Source: Acinetobacter sp. HR7
GTDB taxonomy: Bacteria; Pseudomonadota; Gammaproteobacteria; Pseudomonadales; Moraxellaceae
Assembly (NCBI RefSeq): GCF_000773685.1
Contig: NZ_JPQO01000189.1
Span: 1-46,375, forward strand
Direction: 5' to 3'
DNA: 46,375 nucleotides
Shown here piece after piece: positions 16,810 through 25,604 of this stretch (position 1 is the first letter of the stretch; every line of letters begins with the position of its first letter). Below the pieces are notes generated by a model. That model worked only from the letters and a program-made list of their open reading frames with translations, ran no database searches and was not told the DNA's origin. The position numbers were made by a program, and so were the translations under genes.

Positions 16810-17388
16810 TTATCGATCCAGCCAGTAATTGGCCAGGATATAGATATTGGCGATGACGATCCCCCAGATCACCCCGAGTAAATGGGCTTCGACCAGTACC
16901 GGACTACCAATCAGCTCTGCCGTGCTGGCACTGCCCATGGTATTTTCCCAGACCAGCTTGGCGAAAATCAGAAACAGTACCAGTGTTGCAAAACCACGTT
17001 CCTTTTTATAAAGCAAGTGTACGCAAGCGACCGCAGCATAGGCGCCATGTAATACCCCAGACAGCCCTGCATAGGCCTCAACATCTGTCAGGAAGAAATA
17101 AAAGCTTAAAGAAATGAGCAGTGGCAGGCAGAGCAAGATCCCGATAAAGTTCCAGACCGAAACGCGCGGAAAAATAAAAGGCAGGCAGATAAAAGCCAGC
17201 ATATTCAAAAAATAATGAATCCAGCCAACATGCACCCAGTGCCCGGTCCACAAGCGCCAGAATTCCTCCAGCAGACTGTCCTGCCAGTAAATAAACTGAT
17301 CCTGAAACACCTGCAGACAGGCACAAAAAGAGACAAAGAATGCCAGAAAGACAATCTTGTCTCGGAAGTGATAATCACTGACCTGCAT
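16810..17388 (-). CDS. rrtA: Rhombosortase, rhomboid-family intramembrane serine protease
   Basis: The 192-residue protein has six or so membrane spans and the rhomboid catalytic pair: Ser in GLSGVLHG (about residue 110) and His in EAHLLGVIWG (about residue 170). The loop WTGHWVHVGWIHYFLNMLAF matches the conserved L1-H region. The short length and weak L1 match rhombosortases, which process proteins carrying a C-terminal GlyGly-CTERM tail rather than typical rhomboid substrates. No such substrate is visible in this window. It lies between the TRAP permease and a lipoprotein gene, all on the minus strand, with gaps of 177 and 60 bases. Confidence 0.8.
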   Translation of the reverse strand: MQVSDYHFRDKIVFLAFFVSFCACLQVFQDQFIYWQDSLLEEFWRLWTGHWVHVGWIHYFLNMLAFICLPFIFPRVSVWNFIGILLCLPLLISLSFYFFLTDVEAYAGLSGVLHGAYAAVACVHLLYKKERGFATLVLFLIFAKLVWENTMGSASTAELIGSPVLVEAHLLGVIWGIVIANIYILANYWLDR

Positions 17389-17448
17389 CGCTGAATCCTC
17401 GGATCAATAGGATTTCAGGCCCATACAATATGTACAGGCCTGATCCAA

Positions 17449-18492
17449 TCACGAATCATCAGAGTTAAACAGATCGTCCAGATCGGATGCAGTATCGTTG
17501 TCATCCCAGAAACGCTGCATCCCATCATCTGCACTGCGGATACCGGTGTTTTCAGTCCAGTAACGGTCCGCAATACCACCGACCATGATCGAAGCCATAC
17601 TGTCGATCAGCTTGAACTGTGGATTCACCGGTTTTTCATCAGTACGTGCTTCTGCAAAGGTTTTCAGTGCATCACGGATCTTGGCATCATCACCGGTAGC
17701 CTGAGCGGCAACCGCATACAGGGCATGAGATAAACGTACACCCTTCTGTTCACCAATCTGGGTCGACTGTTTCAGGGTCTGATATGGATCTGGCTTGCCA
17801 TCTCCTGCACCTGGCAACAAGGTCCAGATCACGGCACGAGTCGCTATTGGCGCACCCCAGAATTTTTCATTGTTCAGGCAGGTCATGCCGCGTTCGACCA
17901 CTGCCGCGATATCTTTTGGTACCTGTACCGCACCGCCGGAGTTAATATCGTTAGTCATCGCCTGCAAGCCACTGAGCATCCCTAACAGATACACGGTCTG
18001 CTCAATATCGCCCTTCATCGTTGGACAAGTCTCACCCAGTGCGACGTTATATTTCTTTTCAAAACGCTTCTGGAACATCTGGTAGCCAGTGTACTGGCGT
18101 TGTGCTGCTAGCGCTGCCCAGCGTTTCTGCTCTACCCGGGCATCCTGAGCTTCACTGACCTGATTAGCTTTCGAAGCGCGCATATAACGTAGTTCAGCAT
18201 CTAGCGCTTTCTGCTCGGCACAGATTCCCGCTGCTGAGTACATCAGTACTGCCACACGGGTTGGATCTGCGCCCATGTCCTTGGTTGACATGATCGCTGG
18301 CGTTAAGGCATTCCCCGAATTACATACCATTTCTGCATCGTCCATCGCCAGAATTGGTGGCACAATATGTTTCTCAGTAAAGCCCAGCGCGACATTGGCA
18401 CCGGTTTTGATCACTTGAGAACAACCTGTTAAAGCCGTTGTTGTTATTGCTATGGCCGCCATACCCTGGCATATTTTTTGGACTTTCGACAT
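17449..18492 (-). CDS. Lipoprotein resembling the TRAP-associated TatT component
   Basis: The 347-residue protein has a lipoprotein signal: positive start (MSKVQK), hydrophobic core and lipobox LTGC at about residues 23-26, so it is anchored to a membrane facing the periplasm. The mature part is Ala-rich and helical, compatible with TPR-like repeats. The order of segments (AMDDAEMVCNSGNALTP, then ADPTRVAVLMYSAAGICAE, then a long helix) resembles TatT, the trimeric TPR lipoprotein that partners TRAP permeases. The last 15 residues are Asp/Ser-rich. ATG 18492 is chosen because a GAGGACCGG ribosome-binding site precedes it. The neighbouring TRAP permease supports the idea, but assignment is inference. 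Confidence 0.55.
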   Translation of the reverse strand: MSKVQKICQGMAAIAITTTALTGCSQVIKTGANVALGFTEKHIVPPILAMDDAEMVCNSGNALTPAIMSTKDMGADPTRVAVLMYSAAGICAEQKALDAELRYMRASKANQVSEAQDARVEQKRWAALAAQRQYTGYQMFQKRFEKKYNVALGETCPTMKGDIEQTVYLLGMLSGLQAMTNDINSGGAVQVPKDIAAVVERGMTCLNNEKFWGAPIATRAVIWTLLPGAGDGKPDPYQTLKQSTQIGEQKGVRLSHALYAVAAQATGDDAKIRDALKTFAEARTDEKPVNPQFKLIDSMASIMVGGIADRYWTENTGIRSADDGMQRFWDDNDTASDLDDLFNSDDS

Positions 18493-18737
18493 TTTCCGGT
18501 CCTCTATAATTGTGATTATGTCCTTGATGCTGCTAAACATAACAGATGAACTATCCGAATTAAAGAGTATTTACTCTAAATTAGACCAATCACTTTGCCA
18601 TTGATTGTGTATGCTGCAATTGACTGGGATGCAATAAATCTTAAATTTTGGGCAAAAAAAAGTAGCATTGCGACGGTTCAGCACATGCTACTTATTAACT
18701 GGGAAAGTGTGAAATCTATATTTTTATTCAACCACGC

Positions 18738-18845
18738 TTAATGGGTGCGAGCAGAAATTTGTTCCTTAACAATTGTACCGAGTCTTCCAATGACCAAAGC
18801 TAAAATGACCGCAATGACAGGAAACATCCACGTTGGAAATTCCAT
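18738..18845 (-). CDS. 35-residue single-span membrane microprotein
   Basis: The frame reads MEFPTWMFPVIAVILALVIG then RLGTIVKEQISARTH and stops: one hydrophobic span (about residues 7-20) followed by a short basic tail. An AGGAGA Shine-Dalgarno lies seven bases before ATG 18845, better than that of many larger genes here. About 70-120 bases upstream two copies of TTGTCNGACAA form a 15-base inverted repeat. The codon pattern and start site make a real gene likely; function is unknown. Confidence 0.65.
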   Translation of the reverse strand: MEFPTWMFPVIAVILALVIGRLGTIVKEQISARTH

Positions 18846-18910
18846 ATCGATCTCCTCTGTTGACTTCGGTGATCTAAATTTAACTGGATAAAATAAAAAC
18901 AGCATAAAAA

Positions 18911-18963
18911 ATTGTCAGACAATTCAAATATTTTCGAAAAAATTATATGAATTGTCTGACAAT
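18911..18963. promoter_or_regulatory. Inverted repeat of two palindromic operator-like sites
   Basis: ATTGTCAGACAATTC (18911-18925) and GAATTGTCTGACAAT (18949-18963) are exact reverse complements. Each contains the palindrome TTGTCNGACAA (18912-18922 and 18952-18962), with centres 40 bases apart, about four helical turns. This fits binding of a dimeric TetR-type repressor, though none is encoded nearby. Confidence 0.55.
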
Positions 18964-19026
18964 ATCAGATTGTAAAAATATAAGTTTTTGAAAAATATAT
19001 CATTATGATTTTGATCAAAATACAGA

Positions 19027-19037
19027 TTGTCCGGCAA
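19027..19037. promoter_or_regulatory. Third operator-like palindrome
   Basis: TTGTCCGGCAA differs by one base from TTGTCNGACAA and lies directly after the stop of the ygfX-like gene, 75 bases from the centre of the previous site. Confidence 0.4.
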
Positions 19038-19424
19038 TCAGAGCATTTTTGTTAAGACTTTCAGGGACTTCCATTGCTGATACGGAAGCTGATCACACCA
19101 GATGAGTAGCGGTCGAACCTTGGCATGCTGGAAGTACACCACCACATAAGCCTGATGATCAATCACATGGCTGATCAGCGCGCGCTGGGTGTGCTGGTCA
19201 TGATGCGTCAATGTCCATTCCCGCCCATCCAGACATTCAAACTGTGCGATATGCGGGCGCTTGCGGTAAAACAATTGATAGATGATCAGTCCTGCCACCA
19301 GACAGATGCCCCATAACCACAGGGGTAACAATTGATACAGCACGAACATCAGTACAGCAAAAATCAAAAGCTGAAACGCAAGTGCAAGCAGGCTGCGTTT
19401 CAGCCGGTAACAGCAATTATCCAT
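19038..19424 (-). CDS. YgfX/CptA-like membrane protein
   Basis: The 128-residue protein has two adjacent hydrophobic spans (about residues 10-45) and a cytosolic beta-rich tail containing LDGREWTLTHHD and VVYFQHAKVRPLLIWCDQLP. This layout, and its position directly after sdhE, match YgfX (CptA). ATG 19424 overlaps the sdhE stop by eight bases, suggesting translational coupling. The toxin role proposed for E. coli CptA is disputed; a role linked to flavinylation or membrane processes is only inferred from the gene pair. Confidence 0.8.
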   Translation of the reverse strand: MDNCCYRLKRSLLALAFQLLIFAVLMFVLYQLLPLWLWGICLVAGLIIYQLFYRKRPHIAQFECLDGREWTLTHHDQHTQRALISHVIDHQAYVVVYFQHAKVRPLLIWCDQLPYQQWKSLKVLTKML

Positions 19425-19677
19425 GTACGTAGTGTTTAAGCTTGTTAATAAACTCACGTAATTCAGGGCGTGGTGGTTCTGAAACTTCCATAAACCAGTC
19501 CAGCAGGTCAGGGTCTTCCTGTGCAACCAGATCAGCGAACATCTGTTTCTCGGCTGGATCTGCCGTCAGGTAATGGTTTTTGACATAGGGATCAAAATAT
19601 ACATCCAACTCTTTTAAACCACGACGTGCGCGGTAAATCACTTTACGCTCTTCCAGGCTGATGTCTTCAGTCATCAT
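19417..19677 (-). CDS. sdhE: Succinate dehydrogenase assembly factor SdhE
   Basis: A small helical protein of about 86 residues that promotes covalent FAD attachment to SdhA and related flavoproteins. RARRGLKELDVYFDPYV contains the conserved RGxxE-type surface used in flavinylation, and DPDLLDWFME is the other family signature. Start is uncertain: ATGs at 19677 and 19674 follow a GGGGA, and a further ATG lies at 19689. The usual family length (85-90) fits 19674-19677. It forms an overlapping pair with the ygfX-like gene. Confidence 0.92.
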   Translation of the reverse strand: MMTEDISLEERKVIYRARRGLKELDVYFDPYVKNHYLTADPAEKQMFADLVAQEDPDLLDWFMEVSEPPRPELREFINKLKHYVHG

Positions 19678-19849
19678 ATTCCCCAACATGTTAAAAACCT
19701 AACTAGTTTACCTAAGCCCTAGCCAATTTTCGAGGGAATTGGCAGGAACGACCAGCATTCTCTGCATTTTGTACATTTCGCACATTGTTCAGTCCTATCT
19801 GCCCCCGTATGTTGAAGCGAACAATAAAGCGAATAAGGAAAATTCAAAC

Positions 19850-21022
19850 ATGCAATCTGCTGCGATCCGTCCTCTGCCACACTTATTGCCTCGTACTTTA
19901 TTTAATGAGGAACATGAGGCCTTCCGCGAAACGGTACGCAAGTTTTATGAGAAGGAAGTGATTCCGCATATCGAACGTTTTGAACAACAACAGCATGTTG
20001 ATCGTGAGTTATGGAACAAGGCAGGAAACCTAGGGCTGCTCTGCCCAACCTTACCGGAGCAATATGGCGGTTCTGGGGTGGATCGTCGCTACAGCATGAT
20101 TCTAATCGAGGAACAGGCCTATGCCGGGGACTCCGCAACGGGCTTTTCCCTGCATTCCGACATCGTCGCGAATTATATTTTAAATTTTGGCAATGAAGAG
20201 CAAAAACTGAAATGGTTGCCGAAAATGGTCAGTGGTGAAATCATCACAGCCATCGCCATGACCGAACCCGGTACTGGCTCAGATCTGCAGGCTATTCGTA
20301 CCAGTACTGTACCCGATGGTGACGACTATGTCATCAATGGCTCAAAAATCTTTATCACCAATGGTTATCTTTGCGACATGGCCATCGTGGTGTGTAAAAC
20401 TGGCGACAGTGATAAAGGATCTGCTAATCTTTCACTGATTATGGTCGAAGCAGATCGACCAGGATTCAGCAAAGGTAAGCCACTGAATAAAATTGGCATG
20501 AAAGGCCAGGATACCTGCGAACTGTTCTTTGATAATGTCCGTGTGCCGAAGGAAAACTTGCTTGGCATACCCGGCATGGGCTTTATAATGCTGATGAAAG
20601 AGCTTGCTTGGGAACGTCTGATTGTCGCGATGATCTGCCAGGCCGGTGCTGAAGCAGCCTTGGCCCATACAGTGAAATACACCAAGGAACGCCAGGCCTT
20701 TGGCAAACCGATTGCAGCCTTTCAGAATACCCGCTTTAAACTGGCGGAACTGCGTACAGAAATTGCCGTCTGCCGTGCCTATCTGGATCAATGTATGCAA
20801 CAGCAATTACAGCAGCAACTCAGTGTCGAAGCCGCTGCAGCCGCCAAATACAAGATTTCAGAGATGTACAGCAAAGTCGTGGATGAATGCCTGCAACTGC
20901 ATGGTGGTTATGGTTATATGCTGGAATACCCGATTGCCCGGGCTTATCTTGACCACCGAGCCAACCAGATTTATGCGGGCACCAATGAGATCATGAAAGA
21001 ACTGATTTCACGTTCACTTTAA
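19850..21022 (+). CDS. Acyl-CoA dehydrogenase
   Basis: The 390-residue FAD enzyme catalyses alpha,beta-dehydrogenation of acyl-CoA. AMTEPGTGSDLQAIRTS is the first acyl-CoA dehydrogenase signature, and LQLHGGYGYMLEYPIARAYLD the second. The position of the usual catalytic Glu near the C-terminus is Ala (QIYAGTNEI), but WERLIVA carries Glu near residue 255, the place of the catalytic base in long-chain and isovaleryl-CoA dehydrogenases. ATG 19850 with an AAGGAA ribosome-binding site is preferred over the longer frame. It converges on the AlmA-like monooxygenase; both fit hydrocarbon or fatty-acid use. Confidence 0.92.
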   Translation: MQSAAIRPLPHLLPRTLFNEEHEAFRETVRKFYEKEVIPHIERFEQQQHVDRELWNKAGNLGLLCPTLPEQYGGSGVDRRYSMILIEEQAYAGDSATGFSLHSDIVANYILNFGNEEQKLKWLPKMVSGEIITAIAMTEPGTGSDLQAIRTSTVPDGDDYVINGSKIFITNGYLCDMAIVVCKTGDSDKGSANLSLIMVEADRPGFSKGKPLNKIGMKGQDTCELFFDNVRVPKENLLGIPGMGFIMLMKELAWERLIVAMICQAGAEAALAHTVKYTKERQAFGKPIAAFQNTRFKLAELRTEIAVCRAYLDQCMQQQLQQQLSVEAAAAAKYKISEMYSKVVDECLQLHGGYGYMLEYPIARAYLDHRANQIYAGTNEIMKELISRSL

Positions 21023-21043
21023 TTCATAGTCAAAGAGAAATGA

Positions 21044-21072
21044 AAAAGGAGCATCGACATGCTCCTTTTTTA
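21044..21072. terminator. Bidirectional terminator
   Basis: AAAAAGGAGCAT / ATGCTCCTTTTTT around a CGAC loop, between the convergent acyl-CoA dehydrogenase and monooxygenase genes. Confidence 0.85.
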
Positions 21073-21084
21073 ATGCATTTAAGA

Positions 21085-22590
21085 TCAAGAGACTAAACGT
21101 GGTTTGACTTTCTTGCTTTGCGGCTTGTCCTGTCCAGCCTTTTTCTTAAACTGCAGGATGTCATCATCAAAGCCCGCCTGCTTCAGATCTTTACGGTCCG
21201 CCAGATAATTATTGCTGACACGCCACACCCCACGTTTACCCTGTTTCGGCATTACATCAGCGGCACGGGCAATATAACCCGAAGTCAGGCTACCCATTAC
21301 GGTGTCTTGCAACATTTCGGAAGCATTACCTTCAGGCACGACCTCGTCATAGCCTTTCTTGTCCATGTAGTTGAGTAAGCGGCAGATATATTCCGCTGCA
21401 ATATCGACTTTCAGTGTCCAAGATGCGTTGATATAGCCAATGAGCAGCGCCATATTTGGAATATCGCTGACCATCACGCCACGATACAGCATGTGATTCG
21501 AGGTATTAATTGGCTTACCGTCAATAGAAGCTTGAATACCACCCAAAATCTGAATATTCAGTCCTGTTGCCGACACGATGACATCAGCATCCAGATGTTT
21601 ACCCGATTTTAGCTGGATACCTTTTTCGGTAAATTTCTCGATCAGATCAGTTTCAACCGAAGCCTTGCCTTCACGTAGAATTTTGAACAGATCGCCATCA
21701 GGCACCACGCACAAACGCTGATCCCATGGTTCATAATTCGGGGTAAAGTGTTTCATATCTACTTTACCTTTTAACTGCAGTTTCACCGCATTCAGCAAGA
21801 TGGTTTTCAGCAATTTTGGATACTTCTGAGCCAAAGCATAGATACCACGCTGCATGCTAATATTCCGTGCACGAGTCAGCTTATAAGCCACTTCTTCAGG
21901 CAGGAATTTACGCATCTTCGCGTAAATCACATCAATCGATGGTACAGACGCAATATAAGTTGGCGAGCGCTGCAACATGGCGACATGCCCTGCTCCACCT
22001 TTCACCATCGCAGGTACCAGGGTAATTGCCGTTGCACCACTGCCGATAATCACCACTTTCTTGCCGCTATAGTCAAAGTTTTCCGGCCAATGCTGTGGAT
22101 GAATAAAAGTGCCTTTAAACGCTTGTTGATTCGGGAATTCCGGCTGGAAGCCCTGGTCATAGTTATAGTAACCGGTACAACCAAGGACAAAATTTGCGAC
22201 CCAGGTTTCTTTTTGACCTTGGTCATTTTCAATCTCGACAGACCATTTATGGGTACTCGAGTCGTAATTCGCGCTTAACACACGATGCTGGAAATGAATT
22301 TTTGATTTTAGTTTAAATTCATCTACAACTTCCGACAGATAATTTTTAATCGCTGGGCCGGTCGCCAATACACTTTCTTGTTTCCACGGCTTGAAGTTAA
22401 AGCCAAAAGTCGACATGTCTGAATCTGAACGGATGCCAGGATATTTAAATAGATCCCAGGTTCCCCCAATGCTGTCGCGACGCTCGATAATTTCAAAGGA
22501 ACGTTGTGGGCAGTGTTTAGAAAGATGTGCCGCAAGACCAATTCCCGAAATACCGGCACCCACAATTAAGATATCAACTTGCTTTTCCAT
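21085..22590 (-). CDS. AlmA-type flavin monooxygenase (Baeyer-Villiger class)
   Basis: The 501-residue protein carries the FAD GxGxxG motif at residues 11-16 (VGAGISGIG), then GGTWDLFKYPGIRSDSD, a typical Baeyer-Villiger segment, the fingerprint FKGTFIHPQHWP (FxGxxxHxxxWP), and a second Rossmann motif VVIIGSGATA around residue 180 for NADPH. Overall sequence and length recall AlmA, the long-chain alkane monooxygenase of Acinetobacter. It likely oxygenates long-chain alkanes or ketones with NADPH and O2. The C-terminal 15 residues are Lys-rich. A TTGTCNGACAA-like palindrome lies 120 bases upstream. Whether the substrate is an alkane cannot be told by sequence. Confidence 0.88.
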   Translation of the reverse strand: MEKQVDILIVGAGISGIGLAAHLSKHCPQRSFEIIERRDSIGGTWDLFKYPGIRSDSDMSTFGFNFKPWKQESVLATGPAIKNYLSEVVDEFKLKSKIHFQHRVLSANYDSSTHKWSVEIENDQGQKETWVANFVLGCTGYYNYDQGFQPEFPNQQAFKGTFIHPQHWPENFDYSGKKVVIIGSGATAITLVPAMVKGGAGHVAMLQRSPTYIASVPSIDVIYAKMRKFLPEEVAYKLTRARNISMQRGIYALAQKYPKLLKTILLNAVKLQLKGKVDMKHFTPNYEPWDQRLCVVPDGDLFKILREGKASVETDLIEKFTEKGIQLKSGKHLDADVIVSATGLNIQILGGIQASIDGKPINTSNHMLYRGVMVSDIPNMALLIGYINASWTLKVDIAAEYICRLLNYMDKKGYDEVVPEGNASEMLQDTVMGSLTSGYIARAADVMPKQGKRGVWRVSNNYLADRKDLKQAGFDDDILQFKKKAGQDKPQSKKVKPRLVS

Positions 22591-22709
22591 GTTCTTCTTT
22601 TGACCTATTTAGTGTGCTTTGTTTTATTAAATCACAAAACTGACAATGCTCCATGTCAATTTTATTTAAATCCCTTACTTTTTTTATCTTTTTAGGACAA
22701 ATTTTTAAA

Positions 22710-22720
22710 CTGTCCGACAA
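22710..22720. promoter_or_regulatory. Operator-like palindrome upstream of the monooxygenase gene
   Basis: CTGTCCGACAA matches TTGTCNGACAA at 10 of 11 positions and lies 120 bases before the monooxygenase start, sharing the motif seen three times at 18912-19037. A TTGACA hexamer follows at 22654-22659 on the minus strand. Confidence 0.4.
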
Positions 22721-22737
22721 TTGGTAAACTGCAGGCA

Positions 22738-22770
22738 ATAAAAAGGCCGGTTTATTCAACCGACCTTTTC
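22738..22770 (-). terminator. Terminator of the ribosomal protein cluster
   Basis: On the minus strand AAGGTCGGTT / AACCGGCCTT with a 5-base loop and flanking A and T runs, 27 bases after the rplQ stop. Confidence 0.85.
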
Positions 22771-22796
22771 GAACAACGTTCGCTGTCTACACGAAA

Positions 22797-23162
22797 TTAT
22801 TTAACTTCGCGATCTACTAGCTCAACGTAAGCCATCGGTGCAGCATCACCTGCACGGAAGCCCGCTTTAAGAACACGTAGATAACCGCCGTTACGTTCTT
22901 TGTAACGAGGGCCAAGAACGGTAAATAATTTACCAACAGTTGCAGCTGAACGAGTACGAGCAAACGCCAAACGACGGTTTGCAACTGTATCGACTTTAGC
23001 TAAAGTGATTAAAGGCTCAGCAACACGACGTAATTCTTTTGCTTTAGGCACAGTTGTTTTGATCAACTCGTGCTCGAACAAAGAGTTAGCCATGTTTTGG
23101 AACATCGCTTTACGATGACTGCTTGTACGGCCTAATTTCACACCACTATTACGATGACGCAT
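22797..23162 (-). CDS. rplQ: 50S ribosomal protein L17
   Basis: The 121-residue protein starts [20 protein letters not shown], the L17 signature, and ends the alpha operon. L17 binds domain structures of 23S rRNA near the exit-tunnel side. Length matches the short gammaproteobacterial form. It starts 18 bases after rpoA and is followed by the cluster's terminator. Confidence 0.98.
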   Translation of the reverse strand: MRHRNSGVKLGRTSSHRKAMFQNMANSLFEHELIKTTVPKAKELRRVAEPLITLAKVDTVANRRLAFARTRSAATVGKLFTVLGPRYKERNGGYLRVLKAGFRAGDAAPMAYVELVDREVK

Positions 23163-23180
23163 GGTGATAGTCCTACTTAA

Positions 23181-24188
23181 TTAACGGCTACGATAGGCGA
23201 AACGATCGTCCATACGGAGACTAGCTGGTGGCCAGTTCTCTAAACGCATGCCGAGTTGTAAGCCTTTGGAAGCCAGAACATCTTTGATCTCAGTAAGCGA
23301 TTTTTTACCCAAGTTAGGAGTTTTAAGCAACTCAACTTCAGTACGCTGTACAAGATCACCAATGTAGTAAATGTTTTCTGCTTTCAAACAGTTAGCAGAA
23401 CGAACAGTTAGCTCTAGATCATCTACTGGACGAAGCAAAATTGGATCAACTTCTTCACGAGGTTCTTGAGCCACAGGAGCTTGATCTTTCTGAAGGTCAA
23501 CGAAGATCGCAATTTGTTGCTGCAGAATAGTTGCAGCTTTGCGGATCGCTTCTTCAGGATCAACTGTACCGTTGGTTTCAAGATCAATGATCAGTTTGTC
23601 AAGGTCAGTACGTTGTTCAACACGAGCGTTTTCCACTGTGTAAGACACACGTTTGATTGGGCTGTAAGAAGCATCTAACTGTAAACGACCCACTGGGCGA
23701 GTTTCGCCTTCTGGGAAACGAGAGTCAGAAGTTTCATAGCCACGGCCTTGAGCCACTTTCAGGCGCATCTTCAGATTGCCTGTAGCACTTAGAGTGCCGA
23801 TCAAGTGTTCAGGGTTAACCACTTCAACATTGTGAGGTAAACGAAGGTCAGCCGCAGTTACGTCGCCTGGACCTTGTTTCTCTAATGTCAAATAAGCTTC
23901 ATTTTGATCGAACAGCTTAATAGACAATCCTTTTAGGTTCAGCAAGAGCTCGACGATGTCCTGCTGCAAGCCTTCCAAAGTACTGTACTCGTGCTCAACA
24001 CCTTCAATCTCTACTTCAACCACAGCTGCGCCAGGTAAAGAAGAAAGAAGGATGCGACGTAAAGCATTGCCCAGAGTATGACCAAAGCCACGCTCTAAGG
24101 GTTCTAGAATAACTTTTGCCGAGGTCCCGCTTGCCGCTTCGACCTTGATCGCTTGCGGAGTTAGAAACTCATTTGCAGTACGCGTCAT
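23181..24188 (-). CDS. rpoA: RNA polymerase alpha subunit
   Basis: The 335-residue protein forms the dimeric scaffold for RNA polymerase assembly. The N-terminal domain carries [20 protein letters not shown] (assembly and dimer contact, near residue 30). After a linker of about 15 residues, the C-terminal domain (about 250-320) holds [17 protein letters not shown] and [15 protein letters not shown], the helix-hairpin-helix surface that binds UP elements and activators. Length is close to the 329 of E. coli. It lies between rpsD and rplQ in the standard alpha-operon order. Confidence 0.98.
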   Translation of the reverse strand: MTRTANEFLTPQAIKVEAASGTSAKVILEPLERGFGHTLGNALRRILLSSLPGAAVVEVEIEGVEHEYSTLEGLQQDIVELLLNLKGLSIKLFDQNEAYLTLEKQGPGDVTAADLRLPHNVEVVNPEHLIGTLSATGNLKMRLKVAQGRGYETSDSRFPEGETRPVGRLQLDASYSPIKRVSYTVENARVEQRTDLDKLIIDLETNGTVDPEEAIRKAATILQQQIAIFVDLQKDQAPVAQEPREEVDPILLRPVDDLELTVRSANCLKAENIYYIGDLVQRTEVELLKTPNLGKKSLTEIKDVLASKGLQLGMRLENWPPASLRMDDRFAYRSR

Positions 24189-24205
24189 TATTGCTACCTC
24201 AAGGA

Positions 24206-24829
24206 TTATTTAGAATACAATTCTACAATCAAGCTTTCGTTGATTTCAGCAGGTAAATCAGAACGATCCGGTGCAGCTTTGAACGTACCTTCAAGTTTAG
24301 AATGGTCTACTTCCATCCAAGAAGGGATGCCACGTTGAGCAGCTAATTCAATTGCGTTTTTGATACGTAATTGTTGTTTAGCGCCTTCGTGAACTGCAAT
24401 CACGTCACCAGCTTTAACTTGGATAGACGCGATGTTAACGCGACGGCCATTTAAAGTGATTGAACGGTGAGATACTAACTGACGAGCTTCCGCACGTGTA
24501 GAACCAAAACCCATGCGATAAACAACGTTATCAAGACGGCTTTCTAGCAGTTTCAACAGGTTCTCACCAGTTGCGCCTTTAACACGAGCAGCTTCTTTGT
24601 AGTAGTTACTAAATTGACGCTCTAAAACACCGTACATACGACGTACTTTTTGTTTTTCACGTAATTGTAGTGAGTACTCAGATTGTTTTGCACGGCTTTG
24701 ACCATGTTGGCCAGGAGCTTTAGCATGTTTTTTAGTCTTAACGTCAAATGGTTTAACGCCAGATTTTAATTGCAGGTCTGTCCCTTCGCGGCGAGAGAGT
24801 TTGCATTTTGGACCAATATAACGAGCCAT
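24206..24829 (-). CDS. rpsD: 30S ribosomal protein S4
   Basis: The 207-residue protein starts [20 protein letters not shown] and holds the S4 RNA-binding motif around residues 95-155 ([10 protein letters not shown], then [16 protein letters not shown]). S4 nucleates assembly of the 16S 5' domain. In E. coli it also represses the alpha operon by binding the mRNA leader before rpsM; a structured leader is present here at 25605-25711, so the same feedback is plausible. Confidence 0.98.
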   Translation of the reverse strand: MARYIGPKCKLSRREGTDLQLKSGVKPFDVKTKKHAKAPGQHGQSRAKQSEYSLQLREKQKVRRMYGVLERQFSNYYKEAARVKGATGENLLKLLESRLDNVVYRMGFGSTRAEARQLVSHRSITLNGRRVNIASIQVKAGDVIAVHEGAKQQLRIKNAIELAAQRGIPSWMEVDHSKLEGTFKAAPDRSDLPAEINESLIVELYSK

Positions 24830-24841
24830 GAATGTTTCTCC

Positions 24842-25228
24842 TTACACGCGACGTTTTTTAGGTGGACGGCAACCGTTGTGAGGGATTGGAGTCACATCGG
24901 TAATGCTGTTAATTTTATAACCCACTGCACCTAATGCACGAACCGCAGACTCACGACCTGGACCAGGACCTTTCACAAGGACGTCTAGGTTTTTCAAACC
25001 GTAATCCAAAGCAGCTTTACCAGCAACTTCAGCAGCTACCTGAGCAGCAAACGGAGTTGATTTACGTGATCCACGGAAGCCTTGTCCACCTGAAGTGGCC
25101 CAAGCCAGTGCATTACCTTGACGATCGGTAATTGTCACAATGGTGTTATTAAAAGAAGCGTGAATGTGTGCAACACCTTCAGAGACGGTACGAGTGACCT
25201 TCTTGCGTGTGCGAGTATCTTTAGCCAT
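24842..25228 (-). CDS. rpsK: 30S ribosomal protein S11
   Basis: The 128-residue protein carries the conserved [18 protein letters not shown] segment and ends in [14 protein letters not shown], the S11 C-terminal signature. S11 sits on the platform of the 30S subunit near the E site. It lies 13 bases before rpsD and 20 after rpsM in the alpha operon. Confidence 0.98.
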
Positions 25229-25247
25229 CTTTTAGCTTCCAGAAATC

Positions 25248-25604
25248 TTATTTCTTAATTGGTTTGCGCGGACCTTTACGGGTACGTGCGTTAGTTTTGG
25301 TGCGTTGACCACGGACAGGCAAGCTGCGACGATGACGAAGGCCGCGGTAGCAGCCTAAATCCATTAAACGTTTAATGTTCATGGAAATTTCGCGACGTAA
25401 GTCACCTTCGGTCGGAACCTTGGCAACTTCTGCACGAATCGCATCAAGCTGAGCGTCATCTAATTCACGGATCTTAGTAGTCGGTGCGATACCTGCAGCA
25501 GCTAAGATGTTCTTAGCAGTGTGGCGACCAATACCAAAGATGTACGTTAGAGAGATAACAGCATGCTTGTTATCCGGAATGTTTACACCGGCAATACGAG
25601 CCAT
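25248..25604 (-). CDS. rpsM: 30S ribosomal protein S13
   Basis: The 118-residue protein starts [20 protein letters not shown], carries [20 protein letters not shown] and ends in the basic tail [19 protein letters not shown]13 is at the head of the 30S subunit and contacts the P-site tRNA and L5. It is the first gene of the alpha operon, preceded by a structured leader after rpmJ. Confidence 0.98.
   Translation of the reverse strand: MARIAGVNIPDNKHAVISLTYIFGIGRHTAKNILAAAGIAPTTKIRELDDAQLDAIRAEVAKVPTEGDLRREISMNIKRLMDLGCYRGLRHRRSLPVRGQRTKTNARTRKGPRKPIKK

Noticed and set aside
18911-18963. Inverted repeat as a rho-independent terminator or small transposon end
   Set aside because: The spacer is 23 bases, no T run follows, each arm is itself a palindrome, and no target duplication is visible; operators explain it better.
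22574-22759. 61-residue minus-strand frame with two CxxC-like Cys pairs upstream of the monooxygenase
   Set aside because: It crosses the ribosomal terminator region, overlaps the monooxygenase start and the operator-like site, and lacks a ribosome-binding site.
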